From Pedobacter hartonius (GTDB taxonomy: Bacteria > Bacteroidota > Bacteroidia > Sphingobacteriales > Sphingobacteriaceae): DNA of 64,000 bases. The stretch is from contig NZ_FNRA01000002.1 in NCBI RefSeq assembly GCF_900107535.1, positions 372,001-436,000 on the forward strand, given 5' to 3'. The notes beneath the pieces are model-generated. The model was not told the DNA's origin, did no database searches, and worked only from the letters and a program-made list of their open reading frames with translations. A program made the translations under genes and the position numbers. This document shows, one piece after another, positions 17,044-25,060 of this stretch. Every line of letters starts with the position of its first letter. Within the stretch, counting starts at the first letter, position 1.

Positions 17044-18395
17044 CCTGGACCCATTACCTCCTGCAAGTAAATATATACCTGGTTATATTTTACGCATTCT
17101 ATAAATTACTTCTTGAAAAGGAAACATGGTTTATGCTGAACAGGATTTATCTGCTCTCAGCAGGATCGTTGTCACTCCTGATTCCGTTTATTAAACCGGA
17201 ATGGATATCTGAAACAGCTATAAACCCAAATATAAGAATTACTGCAGGACAGTTGACGATGCTGGTTGCAGATGGAATTACAGCGGCAGATACAGCCTTC
17301 AACTGGGCTGCACTTATAGCAACAGTATATGTTGGTGGTGTGCTCTTCTTTACAGCACTTTTCGTCTGGCGCTTATTGCTTGTAAAAACGCTGATTGGCT
17401 CAAACTCCGAAGGAATGGCTTTTTCATTTTTTGGAAAAAAGGTGATTGATCAGAACCTGCCGGAGCAGGGCATCATACACCAGCACGAGGATGTTCATAT
17501 TCGGCAGTACCATACGGCAGATGTAATTTATTTTGAACTGCTGGGTATTCTCCTCTGGTGCAATCCGGTGATCTATCTCTACAAAAATTCCATTAAAAAC
17601 ATACATGAATACCTGGCTGATGAAGCAGCAGCGCAGTTAGAGGGCGATAAGGAATCGTATGCATTGCTTTTATTATGCAAGGCTTTTAGGGTAGACCAAA
17701 ACGTTCTTACCAATAGTTTTTTTTCAAAATCACTAATTAAAAACCGGATATATATGCTAAATAGACAAAGATCCACCAGGACTGCCATCCTAAAGTATGG
17801 CCTCGTTCTCCCGCTGTTCGCGGGAATGCTGCTGCTGTCGTCTGCAAAGATCAGCAGGAATGAAGACATCAAAGACCTGGCTGAGAAGATCCCTGCCCCG
17901 GTTCCCGGGCTATTTGCTACCGGAGTTAAACCTTCAGCAAGGGATGTAAATGAGCCCTTGCAACAGGACACCATAAAGAAACGACACCAGTCAAAACCAA
18001 TCAAAGGAACTGCCCTGGCCGATAAAACTGTTACCAGAGCTAATGGTGAAAAAGTTTATGATTTTGTTTCAACGGACACGCCACCCAGCTTTCCCGGCGG
18101 TATGGACAAGTTTTACCAGTACCTGGCAAAAAGCGTGAAATATCCTAAAGAAGCACAGGAAAAGAATGTGCAGGGAAAAGTTTTTCTATCCTATATTGTA
18201 GAACAGGATGGCAGGATTAACGAAGTTAAAGTGGAAAAAGGTCTTGGCAGCGGCCTTGATGAAGAAGCTGTAAGAGTTCTGGAAGCTTCGCCTAAATGGA
18301 TTCCCGGCACACGCGACAACAAGCCCGTACGGGTGAAATACAATCTACCTATAAGTTTTGCGCTTTCTAAGGAAGATACTGACAAACCAAATTGA
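17040..18395 (+). CDS. M56-family (BlaR1/MecR1-like) membrane metallopeptidase with TonB C-terminal domain
   Basis: A 451-residue protein. The N-terminal part holds transmembrane helices near 8-24, 36-50, 88-112 and a later one near 258-276. The zinc site is H149-E150-D-V-H153 (HxEHxxH type: HQHEDVH), with the distal glutamate segment IHEYLADEAA. The C-terminal ~100 residues are a TonB-like domain (PPSFPGGMDKFYQYLAKSVKYP, VVEQ-type strands, KWIPGTRDNKPVRVKYNLPI). Translation is coupled to the BlaI repressor. Downstream in another frame lies what looks like a broken-off further domain, so the present stop codon may reflect a frameshift. Confidence 0.9.
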   Translation: MTWTHYLLQVNIYLVIFYAFYKLLLEKETWFMLNRIYLLSAGSLSLLIPFIKPEWISETAINPNIRITAGQLTMLVADGITAADTAFNWAALIATVYVGGVLFFTALFVWRLLLVKTLIGSNSEGMAFSFFGKKVIDQNLPEQGIIHQHEDVHIRQYHTADVIYFELLGILLWCNPVIYLYKNSIKNIHEYLADEAAAQLEGDKESYALLLLCKAFRVDQNVLTNSFFSKSLIKNRIYMLNRQRSTRTAILKYGLVLPLFAGMLLLSSAKISRNEDIKDLAEKIPAPVPGLFATGVKPSARDVNEPLQQDTIKKRHQSKPIKGTALADKTVTRANGEKVYDFVSTDTPPSFPGGMDKFYQYLAKSVKYPKEAQEKNVQGKVFLSYIVEQDGRINEVKVEKGLGSGLDEEAVRVLEASPKWIPGTRDNKPVRVKYNLPISFALSKEDTDKPN

Positions 18396-18601
18396 ATAAA
18401 GCACCTGTTGCAAGTCCTGCAGGAGCGAAACCTAAGGGCGGAGCGTAGTCAGGCATACGGATTAAAAGTCCCGGCAAACCTCTGGTGTACCTTGATGGTG
18501 TTCAGATCACCAACAAGGAATTACAGGAAATGGATCCAAAAATAATTGAATCCATGGTGGTTGTAAAGGATAAAACAGCTACAGACAGGTATGGTGTTTA
18601 A
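18396..18601 (+). pseudogene. Broken-off plug-like C-terminal extension of the M56 protein
   Basis: Immediately after the M56 stop, a different frame reads NKAPVASPAGAKPKGGA, an in-frame TAG at 18446, then SGIRIKSPGKPLVYLDGV and IIESMVVVKDKTATDRYGV before a TAA. The second part is a recognisable TonB-plug-like tail (LDG, IESMxVVKD, ATxxYG). This tail is attached to M56 proteins in many Bacteroidota. Restoring it needs one frameshift at about 18390 and loss of the TAG, and the tail ends early at YGV. I read it as a decayed domain, though a separate short ORF from 18449 cannot be excluded. Confidence 0.55.
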
Positions 18602-18625
18602 AAAAACACCCGCTTAAAAACACGA

Positions 18626-18656
18626 AACCCCTGCTAAAATCTAGCGGGGGTTTTTG
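18626..18656 (+). terminator. Rho-independent terminator after the BlaI-M56 unit
   Basis: ACCCCTGCTA and TAGCGGGGGT pair over a 5-nt loop with one U-G pair, followed by a T run. It separates this unit from the convergent sdhB. Confidence 0.75.
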
Positions 18657-18689
18657 TGTTAAATCCTTGTCTCGTAGAGTCTAAATTTA

Positions 18690-19460
18690 TTAAACTTCTT
18701 CCTCAGAAACAAATTTTGAAGCATAAAAATCTCTGTTCATCCTTGCAATGTTCTCCAGCGAGATCCCTTTAGGGCATTCAGCTTCACAGGCGCCTGTATT
18801 TGTACAGTTACCAAAACCTTCAGCATCCATTTGTGCAACCATACTTTGTGCACGGCGGTATCTTTCAGGCTGTCCCTGTGGCAATAAGGCCAGCTGGGAA
18901 ATTTTAGCCGAAGTGAATAACATTGCCGATGCATTTTTACAGGTAGCTACGCAGGCGCCACAGCCGATACATGCCGCAGCTTCAAAAGCAGCATCTGCCT
19001 GAAGCTTAGGAATCGGAAGTGCGTTGGCATCCTGTGCATTACCTGTATTTACCGAAATAAAGCCTCCTGCGGCAATAATTCTGTCAAATGCAGTACGGTC
19101 TACCGTTAAATCTTTAATCACAGGAAATGCAGCCGCTCTCCATGGTTCCACAACAATTGTATCACCATCTTTAAAAGAACGCATGTGCAGCTGACAGGTA
19201 GTAACCCTGTCTTTCGGGCCATGAGGCCTTCCGTTGATGAACATGGAGCAGGCTCCGCAAATACCTTCCCTGCAATCGTGGTCGAATACAACCGGTTCAT
19301 CTCCCTTATTGATCAGTTGTTCGTTCAGAACATCAAACATCTCTAGGAAAGACATATCAGGAGAAATTTCTGATAATTTATAATCTACCAAATTCCCTTT
19401 GGCCTTGCTATCTTTCTGACGCCAAACTTTCAGCGTTAAATTCATATTTCCTGTACTCAT
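18690..19460 (-). CDS. sdhB: Succinate dehydrogenase/fumarate reductase iron-sulfur subunit
   Basis: A 256-residue subunit that passes electrons from the flavoprotein to menaquinone. The [2Fe-2S] cysteines lie in [18 protein letters not shown] with a later HM-preceding cysteine ([10 protein letters not shown]). The [4Fe-4S]/[3Fe-4S] sites are in [19 protein letters not shown] and [15 protein letters not shown]. It is the last gene of the sdhCAB operon, 23 bp after sdhA. The order and the long-type B subunit match the Bacteroidota enzyme. Confidence 0.97.
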   Translation of the reverse strand: MSTGNMNLTLKVWRQKDSKAKGNLVDYKLSEISPDMSFLEMFDVLNEQLINKGDEPVVFDHDCREGICGACSMFINGRPHGPKDRVTTCQLHMRSFKDGDTIVVEPWRAAAFPVIKDLTVDRTAFDRIIAAGGFISVNTGNAQDANALPIPKLQADAAFEAAACIGCGACVATCKNASAMLFTSAKISQLALLPQGQPERYRRAQSMVAQMDAEGFGNCTNTGACEAECPKGISLENIARMNRDFYASKFVSEEEV

Positions 19461-19483
19461 GGTATGGATATTTTAGTACTAGA

Positions 19484-21463
19484 TTATTTATAACTTCTTT
19501 GTGCGATCTTGATGTTCTCGAATTTCAACTCCTCTTTGTGCAGTTCAAATTTCACACCTTCCTTGAATTCCCATGCAGCTACGTAAGCATAGTTCTCATC
19601 ATCCCTTAAGGCTTCACCTTCTTCAGTCTGATATTCTTCCCTGAAGTGACCGCCACAGGATTCATTTCTGTTCAGTGCATCGATACACATCAGTTCTCCC
19701 AGCTCGATAAAGTCGGCCACGCGGCCAGCTTTTTCCAGTTCAGGATTGAACTCATTGATCACACCCGGTACACGCACGTCGCTCCAGAAATCCCTGCGCA
19801 ACTGCTGAATTTCTGCAATAGCTTCAGTTAAACCTTTTTCATTACGTGCCATTCCGCATTTCTCCCACATGATCAGACCTAATTTCTTGTGGAAAAAGTC
19901 TACCGATTTGGTACCTTTTATAGAGATAAACTTTTCTAAGATGCCTCTCACACTCGCTTCTGCCTCTACAAAAGCGGGGTGATCCAATGGAATTGGTTTT
20001 GTAGCCAGTTCTTTCGAAAGGTACGCACCAATGGTATAAGGGATCACAAAATAACCATCGGCCAGTCCCTGCATTAAAGCAGAAGCACCTAAACGGTTCG
20101 CACCGTGATCAGAGAAGTTAGCTTCACCTAAGGCATATAAACCAGGAACCGTGGTCATCAGGTTATAATCTACCCATAATCCGCCCATTGTATAGTGAAC
20201 CGCAGGATAGATACGCATCGGTAATTCATAAGGATCTTCACCGGTGATCTGCGCATACATATCGAACAGGTTACCATATTTTTCTTTTACCACCTCGCGT
20301 CCGAGACGCATGCAGGTTTCTTTATCCGGGTTATGAATATTATGTTTTGTTGCTTCGATACGTCCGTAACGTTCTGTATTGGCAGCAAAATCAAGATACA
20401 CGGCCAGTTTAGACTGTCCCACACCATATCCTGCATCACAACGCTCTTTCGCGGCTCTTGAAGCCACATCGCGCGGAACAAGGTTACCGAAAGCAGGGTA
20501 ACGGCGTTCCAGGTAATAATCCCTTTCGTCTTCAGGAATATCAAACGCTTTTCTTGTATCGTCTTTTTTCTTAGGTACCCAGATCCGTCCGTCATTCCGT
20601 AAGGATTCAGACATCAGGGTAAGTTTAGACTGGTGGTCACCTGATACCGGGATACATGTAGGGTGAATCTGCGTAAAACAAGGGTTTCCGAAAAAGGCAC
20701 CTTTTTTATGTGCTTTCCAGGCCGCAGTTACGTTACTTCCCATTGCGTTCGTAGAAAGGTAGAATACGTTACCGTAACCACCTGTTCCAAGCAACACAGC
20801 ATGACCGAAATGACGCTCCAGTTCGCCGGTGATCAGGTTACGCGCAATGATACCGCGTGCTTTACCTTCAATCACGACCACTTCAAGCATTTCATGACGG
20901 GTGAACATTTCTACTTTACCCATACCGATCTGGCGCTCCAGGGCACTGTAGGCACCTAAAAGCAATTGCTGACCCGTTTGTCCGGCGGCGTAGAATGTAC
21001 GCTGAACCTGTGTACCACCAAATGAGCGGTTATCCAGTAACCCACCATATTCCCTTGCCAAAGGCACGCCTTGTGCCACACACTGGTCGATGATACTTGT
21101 GCTCACTTCAGCCAAACGGTGAACGTTCGCTTCGCGGGCACGGTAGTCACCACCTTTAATCGTATCGTAGAACAAACGGTAAACACTGTCACCATCATTC
21201 TGATAATTCTTTGCTGCATTGATACCTCCCTGGGCAGCGATAGAGTGCGCTCTTCTCGGAGAATCCTGGAAACAAAAACATTTAACTTTATATCCCATTT
21301 CAGCCAGGGTAGCCGCTGCCGAAGCGCCTGCCAGTCCTGAACCTACTACTACAATTTCTATACTTCTTTTATTAGCCGGATTCACCAGAGGCATTGAAGA
21401 CCTCAGTTTAGTCCACTTTACGGTTAGTTCCCCTTCCGGTATATTTGCATTAAAATCTGCCAT
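19484..21463 (-). CDS. sdhA: Succinate dehydrogenase/fumarate reductase flavoprotein subunit
   Basis: A 659-residue flavoprotein that oxidises succinate to fumarate (or the reverse). The dinucleotide-binding motif is [20 protein letters not shown]; the covalent-FAD histidine region is [20 protein letters not shown]. Active-site segments include [10 protein letters not shown], the arginine-bearing [21 protein letters not shown] loop ([13 protein letters not shown]), and [15 protein letters not shown]. Length exceeds the E. coli protein, as usual for the fumarate-reductase-like Bacteroidota form. It lies between sdhC (26 bp) and sdhB. Confidence 0.97.
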   Translation of the reverse strand: MADFNANIPEGELTVKWTKLRSSMPLVNPANKRSIEIVVVGSGLAGASAAATLAEMGYKVKCFCFQDSPRRAHSIAAQGGINAAKNYQNDGDSVYRLFYDTIKGGDYRAREANVHRLAEVSTSIIDQCVAQGVPLAREYGGLLDNRSFGGTQVQRTFYAAGQTGQQLLLGAYSALERQIGMGKVEMFTRHEMLEVVVIEGKARGIIARNLITGELERHFGHAVLLGTGGYGNVFYLSTNAMGSNVTAAWKAHKKGAFFGNPCFTQIHPTCIPVSGDHQSKLTLMSESLRNDGRIWVPKKKDDTRKAFDIPEDERDYYLERRYPAFGNLVPRDVASRAAKERCDAGYGVGQSKLAVYLDFAANTERYGRIEATKHNIHNPDKETCMRLGREVVKEKYGNLFDMYAQITGEDPYELPMRIYPAVHYTMGGLWVDYNLMTTVPGLYALGEANFSDHGANRLGASALMQGLADGYFVIPYTIGAYLSKELATKPIPLDHPAFVEAEASVRGILEKFISIKGTKSVDFFHKKLGLIMWEKCGMARNEKGLTEAIAEIQQLRRDFWSDVRVPGVINEFNPELEKAGRVADFIELGELMCIDALNRNESCGGHFREEYQTEEGEALRDDENYAYVAAWEFKEGVKFELHKEELKFENIKIAQRSYK

Positions 21464-21489
21464 TTTATTTAGCGTTATACGTTCGAAAT

Positions 21490-22170
21490 TTATTTAATAA
21501 GACCTGTATAAAATGCGACAGGCATGGCTGCAAAAAGCAACGCTATAATGATAGAATACCATACTCCGAGTCCTTTGATCAGGGGAGTATATTTCCTGTG
21601 GTTCCAGCCCAGTGTCTGGAAAGAAGAGGCAAAGCCGTGCAATAAATGGTAGGCCAGTGAGACCATTGCCAGTTCATATAAAACAACGATCCAGATATTT
21701 TGAAAAGTCAGCTTCATCACAGCGTACAGGTCTTCGCGTCCGTTTGCGTCTTCAGTCGGGATCCCGGTAAAACGTGATACTACCCAGAAATTGGACAAAT
21801 GCACGATCAGGAAGATCAGCAATAAGGTACCGAGTAAACCCATTGAACGGGAATACCATTTACTGTTTGCATTTCCATTGTTCACTGCATACTTCACCGG
21901 GCGCGCAGCCTGGTTTTGAAAAGTAAGGCGAAGGCCCTGCACAGCGTGCACGATCAGCCCCAGCATTAAAATAACTTCAGATCCTCTGATCAGCCAGTTG
22001 GTAGCCATGAAGTTGGCACCCAGGTTAAAAGTTAAACCACCGTCATTCAAAAATATCAACGAGTTGATAAAGCAATGTACAATGAGAAATAAGATTAGGA
22101 ACAGGCCGGTGATACCCATTATTAGTTTTTTTCCTATAGATGAGGAAAAAGCGTTTCCGAAACTAGCCAT
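21490..22170 (-). CDS. sdhC: Succinate dehydrogenase cytochrome b subunit
   Basis: I place the start at the ATG at 22170 ([19 protein letters not shown]), which gives 226 residues; the upstream open frame contains the promoter. Five transmembrane helices anchor the complex and carry haem b, with histidines in [31 protein letters not shown] and [16 protein letters not shown]. This is the single-chain b558 type anchor used with menaquinone. It is the first gene of sdhCAB. Confidence 0.95.
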   Translation of the reverse strand: MASFGNAFSSSIGKKLIMGITGLFLILFLIVHCFINSLIFLNDGGLTFNLGANFMATNWLIRGSEVILMLGLIVHAVQGLRLTFQNQAARPVKYAVNNGNANSKWYSRSMGLLGTLLLIFLIVHLSNFWVVSRFTGIPTEDANGREDLYAVMKLTFQNIWIVVLYELAMVSLAYHLLHGFASSFQTLGWNHRKYTPLIKGLGVWYSIIIALLFAAMPVAFYTGLIK

Positions 22171-22199
22171 TAGATTTTTATATTTGAGTTCTATTCCTG

Positions 22200-22207
22200 C
22201 AAAAGTA
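22200..22207 (-). promoter_or_regulatory. -7 box of the sdhCAB promoter
   Basis: Minus strand TACTTTTG, a perfect TAnnTTTG match, lies 30 bp before the sdhC start. The region about 19 bp further upstream has GTTTA in place of TTTG, so the -33 element is weak. Confidence 0.55.
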
Positions 22208-22323
22208 TTTAATAAATGACTTAATTTAAACACGAATATTAGCAAAAAGTAATAAATAAGCTATTTAGAAACGTTCTACGTTTTAGGCTTTAATCCATGA
22301 TTATTACCATTTTAAACAAAAAA

Positions 22324-22349
22324 AGAGAGGCAATTTTCATTGCCTCTCT
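22324..22349 (-). terminator. Rho-independent terminator after htrA
   Basis: AGAGAGGCAA and TTGCCTCTCT form a perfect 10-bp stem with a 6-nt loop; on the minus strand it is followed by a run of thymines. It lies 26 bp past the protease stop codon. Confidence 0.88.
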
Positions 22350-22374
22350 CAAAGGAGATCAGTATATCAAACTA

Positions 22375-23910
22375 TTAATTGAAGCTGAAGGTGTAATTCC
22401 CGTTAGGGCCTACTCCTGAAATTGTGGTTTTACCATTTTTAGAAGTTGGCAGTGCGGCTTCAACATCTTTTGCATTATTCACTGGTTTACCATTGATACT
22501 GGTAATCAGCAGGCCTTTGTCAATATCAAAAGAATCGAACAGTTTACCCGGTTCAACACCAGTGACTACCACTCCGCTTTTTGCACCATATTTTGCTTTG
22601 GCTGCGGCAGAAGCGGGAGCGAATGAAGCACCCAGTTTACCCATAGTTGTTCCTGTAGTTTTTGATGCCAGAATGGTTTTAGGTCTGCCTATGCTGGCAT
22701 CACCTTTCAGTGTTACACTTACATTCTGCAGTTTTCCATCTCTGGAGATGCTGAGCATCACTTTATCACCAGGACTCATACGTCCGATCTTTTCCTGCAA
22801 ATCCGGAGAGTTGAATACTTCTTTACCGTCAACTTTTTTAATGATATCACCTTTTCTGATTCCTGCAGCGGCACCGCCACCGTTTGGCATCACATCGTTT
22901 ACATATAATCCGCTGATATCATCAATCTTCAGGTCTTCAGCAACATCGGCATTCAGCTCCTGGAAGGTAACACCTACATAACCGCGTTTCACGCTGCCAT
23001 ATTTTTTAAAATCTTCAAGGATCTTTTTGGCAAGGTTAACGGGGATAGCAAATCCATATCCTTCATTGGTACCTGTTTGGGAGGCAATTGCCGAGTTAAT
23101 ACCCACCAGCTCACCATTCGCATTTACCAATGCACCACCACTGTTACCAGGATTGATAGCGGCATCTGTCTGAATATAAGATTCAATAGCGCTGTTGGCT
23201 GCCCTAACCGGTGCCTTTCCTGTACGCTGATATTCTTCATATTCTTCTTCCGTTGGCTGCTGCTGTTCCCTGCCCAGGATACCGATCTGACGCGATTTTG
23301 CGCTTACGATACCGGCAGTAACCGTAGTTTGAAGGTCCAGAGGGAACCCAACTGCCAATACCCATTCCCCAACCTGAACGTTATCTGAATTACCCATTTT
23401 TACAACAGGCAGATCAGTAGCATCCACTTTAATTAAAGCAAGGTCAGTATTGGCATCTCTTCCAATTACCCTGGCCTCAACTTTACGCCTGTCTGAAAGG
23501 ATCACCTGGATCTTTTCAGCGTTTTCCACTACGTGGTTGTTGGTCACGATGTACCCGTCAGGCGTAAGAATCACTCCGGATCCCGATGCTGCCCTTGGAA
23601 TACGTGATCGTTTGCTGCGGCCACCTCCAAAGAACTCTTCCATCATATCCATTGGTGACCCGCTGTCACCCGAACCACTTGAAGTAAAAGTTGTTTTGAT
23701 GTGCACCACAGCAGGTGAAACTGCTGCTGCTGCCTGAACAAAATCAACAGATCCGGTTGAAGAAATACTTGCAGGATTGCTGGTAAAAAGCACATGTTGC
23801 TTTTCAGCCAGGGTTAAGTCGCTGTTTTTGTGCTCCAGCATTTTATAACCGCCAATTGCCGCTGCACCTCCTATGAATGCAGCAAAAACTATTAATGCTA
23901 TTTTTTTCAT
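22375..23910 (-). CDS. degP: Do-family periplasmic serine endoprotease (HtrA/DegP)
   Basis: A 511-residue protease and chaperone that degrades misfolded envelope proteins. It has an N-terminal signal anchor (IALIVFAAFIGGAAAIGG), a trypsin-like domain with the triad in VTNNHVVENA (His), DANTDLALIKV (Asp) and NPGNSGGALVNANGE (Ser), and two PDZ domains beginning near residues 310 (RGYVGVTFQEL) and 415. A Q-rich LA loop (GREQQQPTEEEYEEY) is present. It is a single-gene transcript with its own terminator. Its upstream region contains an unusual duplicated leader described separately. Confidence 0.95.
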   Translation of the reverse strand: MKKIALIVFAAFIGGAAAIGGYKMLEHKNSDLTLAEKQHVLFTSNPASISSTGSVDFVQAAAAVSPAVVHIKTTFTSSGSGDSGSPMDMMEEFFGGGRSKRSRIPRAASGSGVILTPDGYIVTNNHVVENAEKIQVILSDRRKVEARVIGRDANTDLALIKVDATDLPVVKMGNSDNVQVGEWVLAVGFPLDLQTTVTAGIVSAKSRQIGILGREQQQPTEEEYEEYQRTGKAPVRAANSAIESYIQTDAAINPGNSGGALVNANGELVGINSAIASQTGTNEGYGFAIPVNLAKKILEDFKKYGSVKRGYVGVTFQELNADVAEDLKIDDISGLYVNDVMPNGGGAAAGIRKGDIIKKVDGKEVFNSPDLQEKIGRMSPGDKVMLSISRDGKLQNVSVTLKGDASIGRPKTILASKTTGTTMGKLGASFAPASAAAKAKYGAKSGVVVTGVEPGKLFDSFDIDKGLLITSINGKPVNNAKDVEAALPTSKNGKTTISGVGPNGNYTFSFN

Positions 23911-24005
23911 TTGTGTTTATTGTTTTTTAATGGTTATGAAGCTTGCCTAAGCTTATGCAAACTTTTTGTAATGGTAAGCTTAGGCAGGTTTCATTTGTGT
24001 TTATT
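23905..24005 (-). promoter_or_regulatory. Duplicated start region and stem-loop in the htrA leader
   Basis: The 17-bp sequence that spans the htrA translation start (23905-23921) occurs again at 23989-24005. In the upstream copy the ATG opens a four-codon minicistron, Met-Lys-Pro-Ala-stop (23980-23994). Between the copies lie the perfect 12-bp inverted repeats TGCCTAAGCTTA (23944-23955) and TAAGCTTAGGCA (23975-23986), spaced 19 nt. The stem would overlap the minicistron stop codon. A regulatory role is inferred. Confidence 0.55.
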
Positions 24006-24137
24006 ATTATTTCTTGTGCTTGTTTATTCTGTTTAGTCTGACTCTGCTACAGTGCCATTGGTTTAATGTGATATCGTTGATTATGTCACCGGCAGGTACC
24101 ATTTTTGTCTTTGTTTGATTTATTTTCCGAACTTATT

Positions 24138-24145
24138 CAAATTTA
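24138..24145 (-). promoter_or_regulatory. Putative -7 box of the htrA promoter
   Basis: Minus strand TAAATTTG matches TAnnTTTG. It would start a transcript near 24131, giving htrA a 5' untranslated leader of about 220 nt that includes the duplicated start and the stem-loop. No good -33 box is seen. Confidence 0.4.
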
Positions 24146-24198
24146 ATACCAATACACCGATATTTGTATCAGCACAGCATCACATATTTTGTTAAAAA

Positions 24199-25011
24199 AT
24201 GTTAAATAACACATCAGCAGATCAGCAACATACCCATTTCTACAAGTACCAGGGCGCGGGTAACGACTTCGTCTTAATCGACAACCGTTCGCTCAGCTTT
24301 CAGTATAAAGATAACAATATAGTACTGCAATTGTGTGACAGGCGTTTTGGGATCGGCAGCGATGGGCTGATGCTGTTGCAGGGCCATCCTGAATATGATT
24401 TCGAAATGCTTTATTTCAACGCCGACGGCAAGCTGGGCAGTATGTGCGGGAATGGGGGAAGATGTATTGTGGCCTTTGCAAAACACTTAGGAATAATTGA
24501 CAGTGAAACTAACTTTCTGGCAGTCGACGGTCCTCATTATGCCAAAGTTTCAGCAGAAGGCAACTGGGTTGACCTTCAAATGATTGACGTAAAGGATATA
24601 GAAAAAGACGGTTCTGCTTATGTACTGAACACCGGATCTCCCCATTATGTAAATCAGGTGGCAGACCTGAAAGATATGGATGTATTTTCCATGGGAAAAG
24701 AGATCCGGAATAACCCAACCTACAAAGCGGAAGGCATTAACGTGAACTTTGTTGAAGATCAGGGTGATCACCTTTTTGTACGTACTTTTGAGCGCGGTGT
24801 TGAGGATGAGACCTATGCCTGCGGCACCGGTGTTACTGCCGTAGCCCTGGCTATGGCCAAAGCAAATGAGCAGCATGGAAGTTTAAAAACGGATATCACC
24901 GTTCTGGGAGGAAAACTCCGTATAGAGTTTGACTATGATGGAAAAGACTTTAGCAATATCTTTTTATGCGGCCCTGCCGAACTGGTTTTTGAAGGAGACG
25001 TAAAAGTTTAA
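24199..25011 (+). CDS. dapF: Diaminopimelate epimerase
   Basis: A 270-residue cofactor-independent epimerase that converts LL- to meso-diaminopimelate for lysine and peptidoglycan. The two catalytic cysteines are in SMCGNGGRCIVAFAK and YACGTGVTAVALAMAK. The N-terminal YQGAGNDF-type motif is present as KYQGAGNDFVLIDNR, and FERGVEDET also fits. It is divergent from htrA and convergent with the helicase gene, hence probably monocistronic. Confidence 0.97.
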   Translation: MLNNTSADQQHTHFYKYQGAGNDFVLIDNRSLSFQYKDNNIVLQLCDRRFGIGSDGLMLLQGHPEYDFEMLYFNADGKLGSMCGNGGRCIVAFAKHLGIIDSETNFLAVDGPHYAKVSAEGNWVDLQMIDVKDIEKDGSAYVLNTGSPHYVNQVADLKDMDVFSMGKEIRNNPTYKAEGINVNFVEDQGDHLFVRTFERGVEDETYACGTGVTAVALAMAKANEQHGSLKTDITVLGGKLRIEFDYDGKDFSNIFLCGPAELVFEGDVKV

Positions 25012-25060
25012 CCTGCGCAGAACTTTAGGCCCATCTTTCATCTTAAATTCAGTTGCAATC

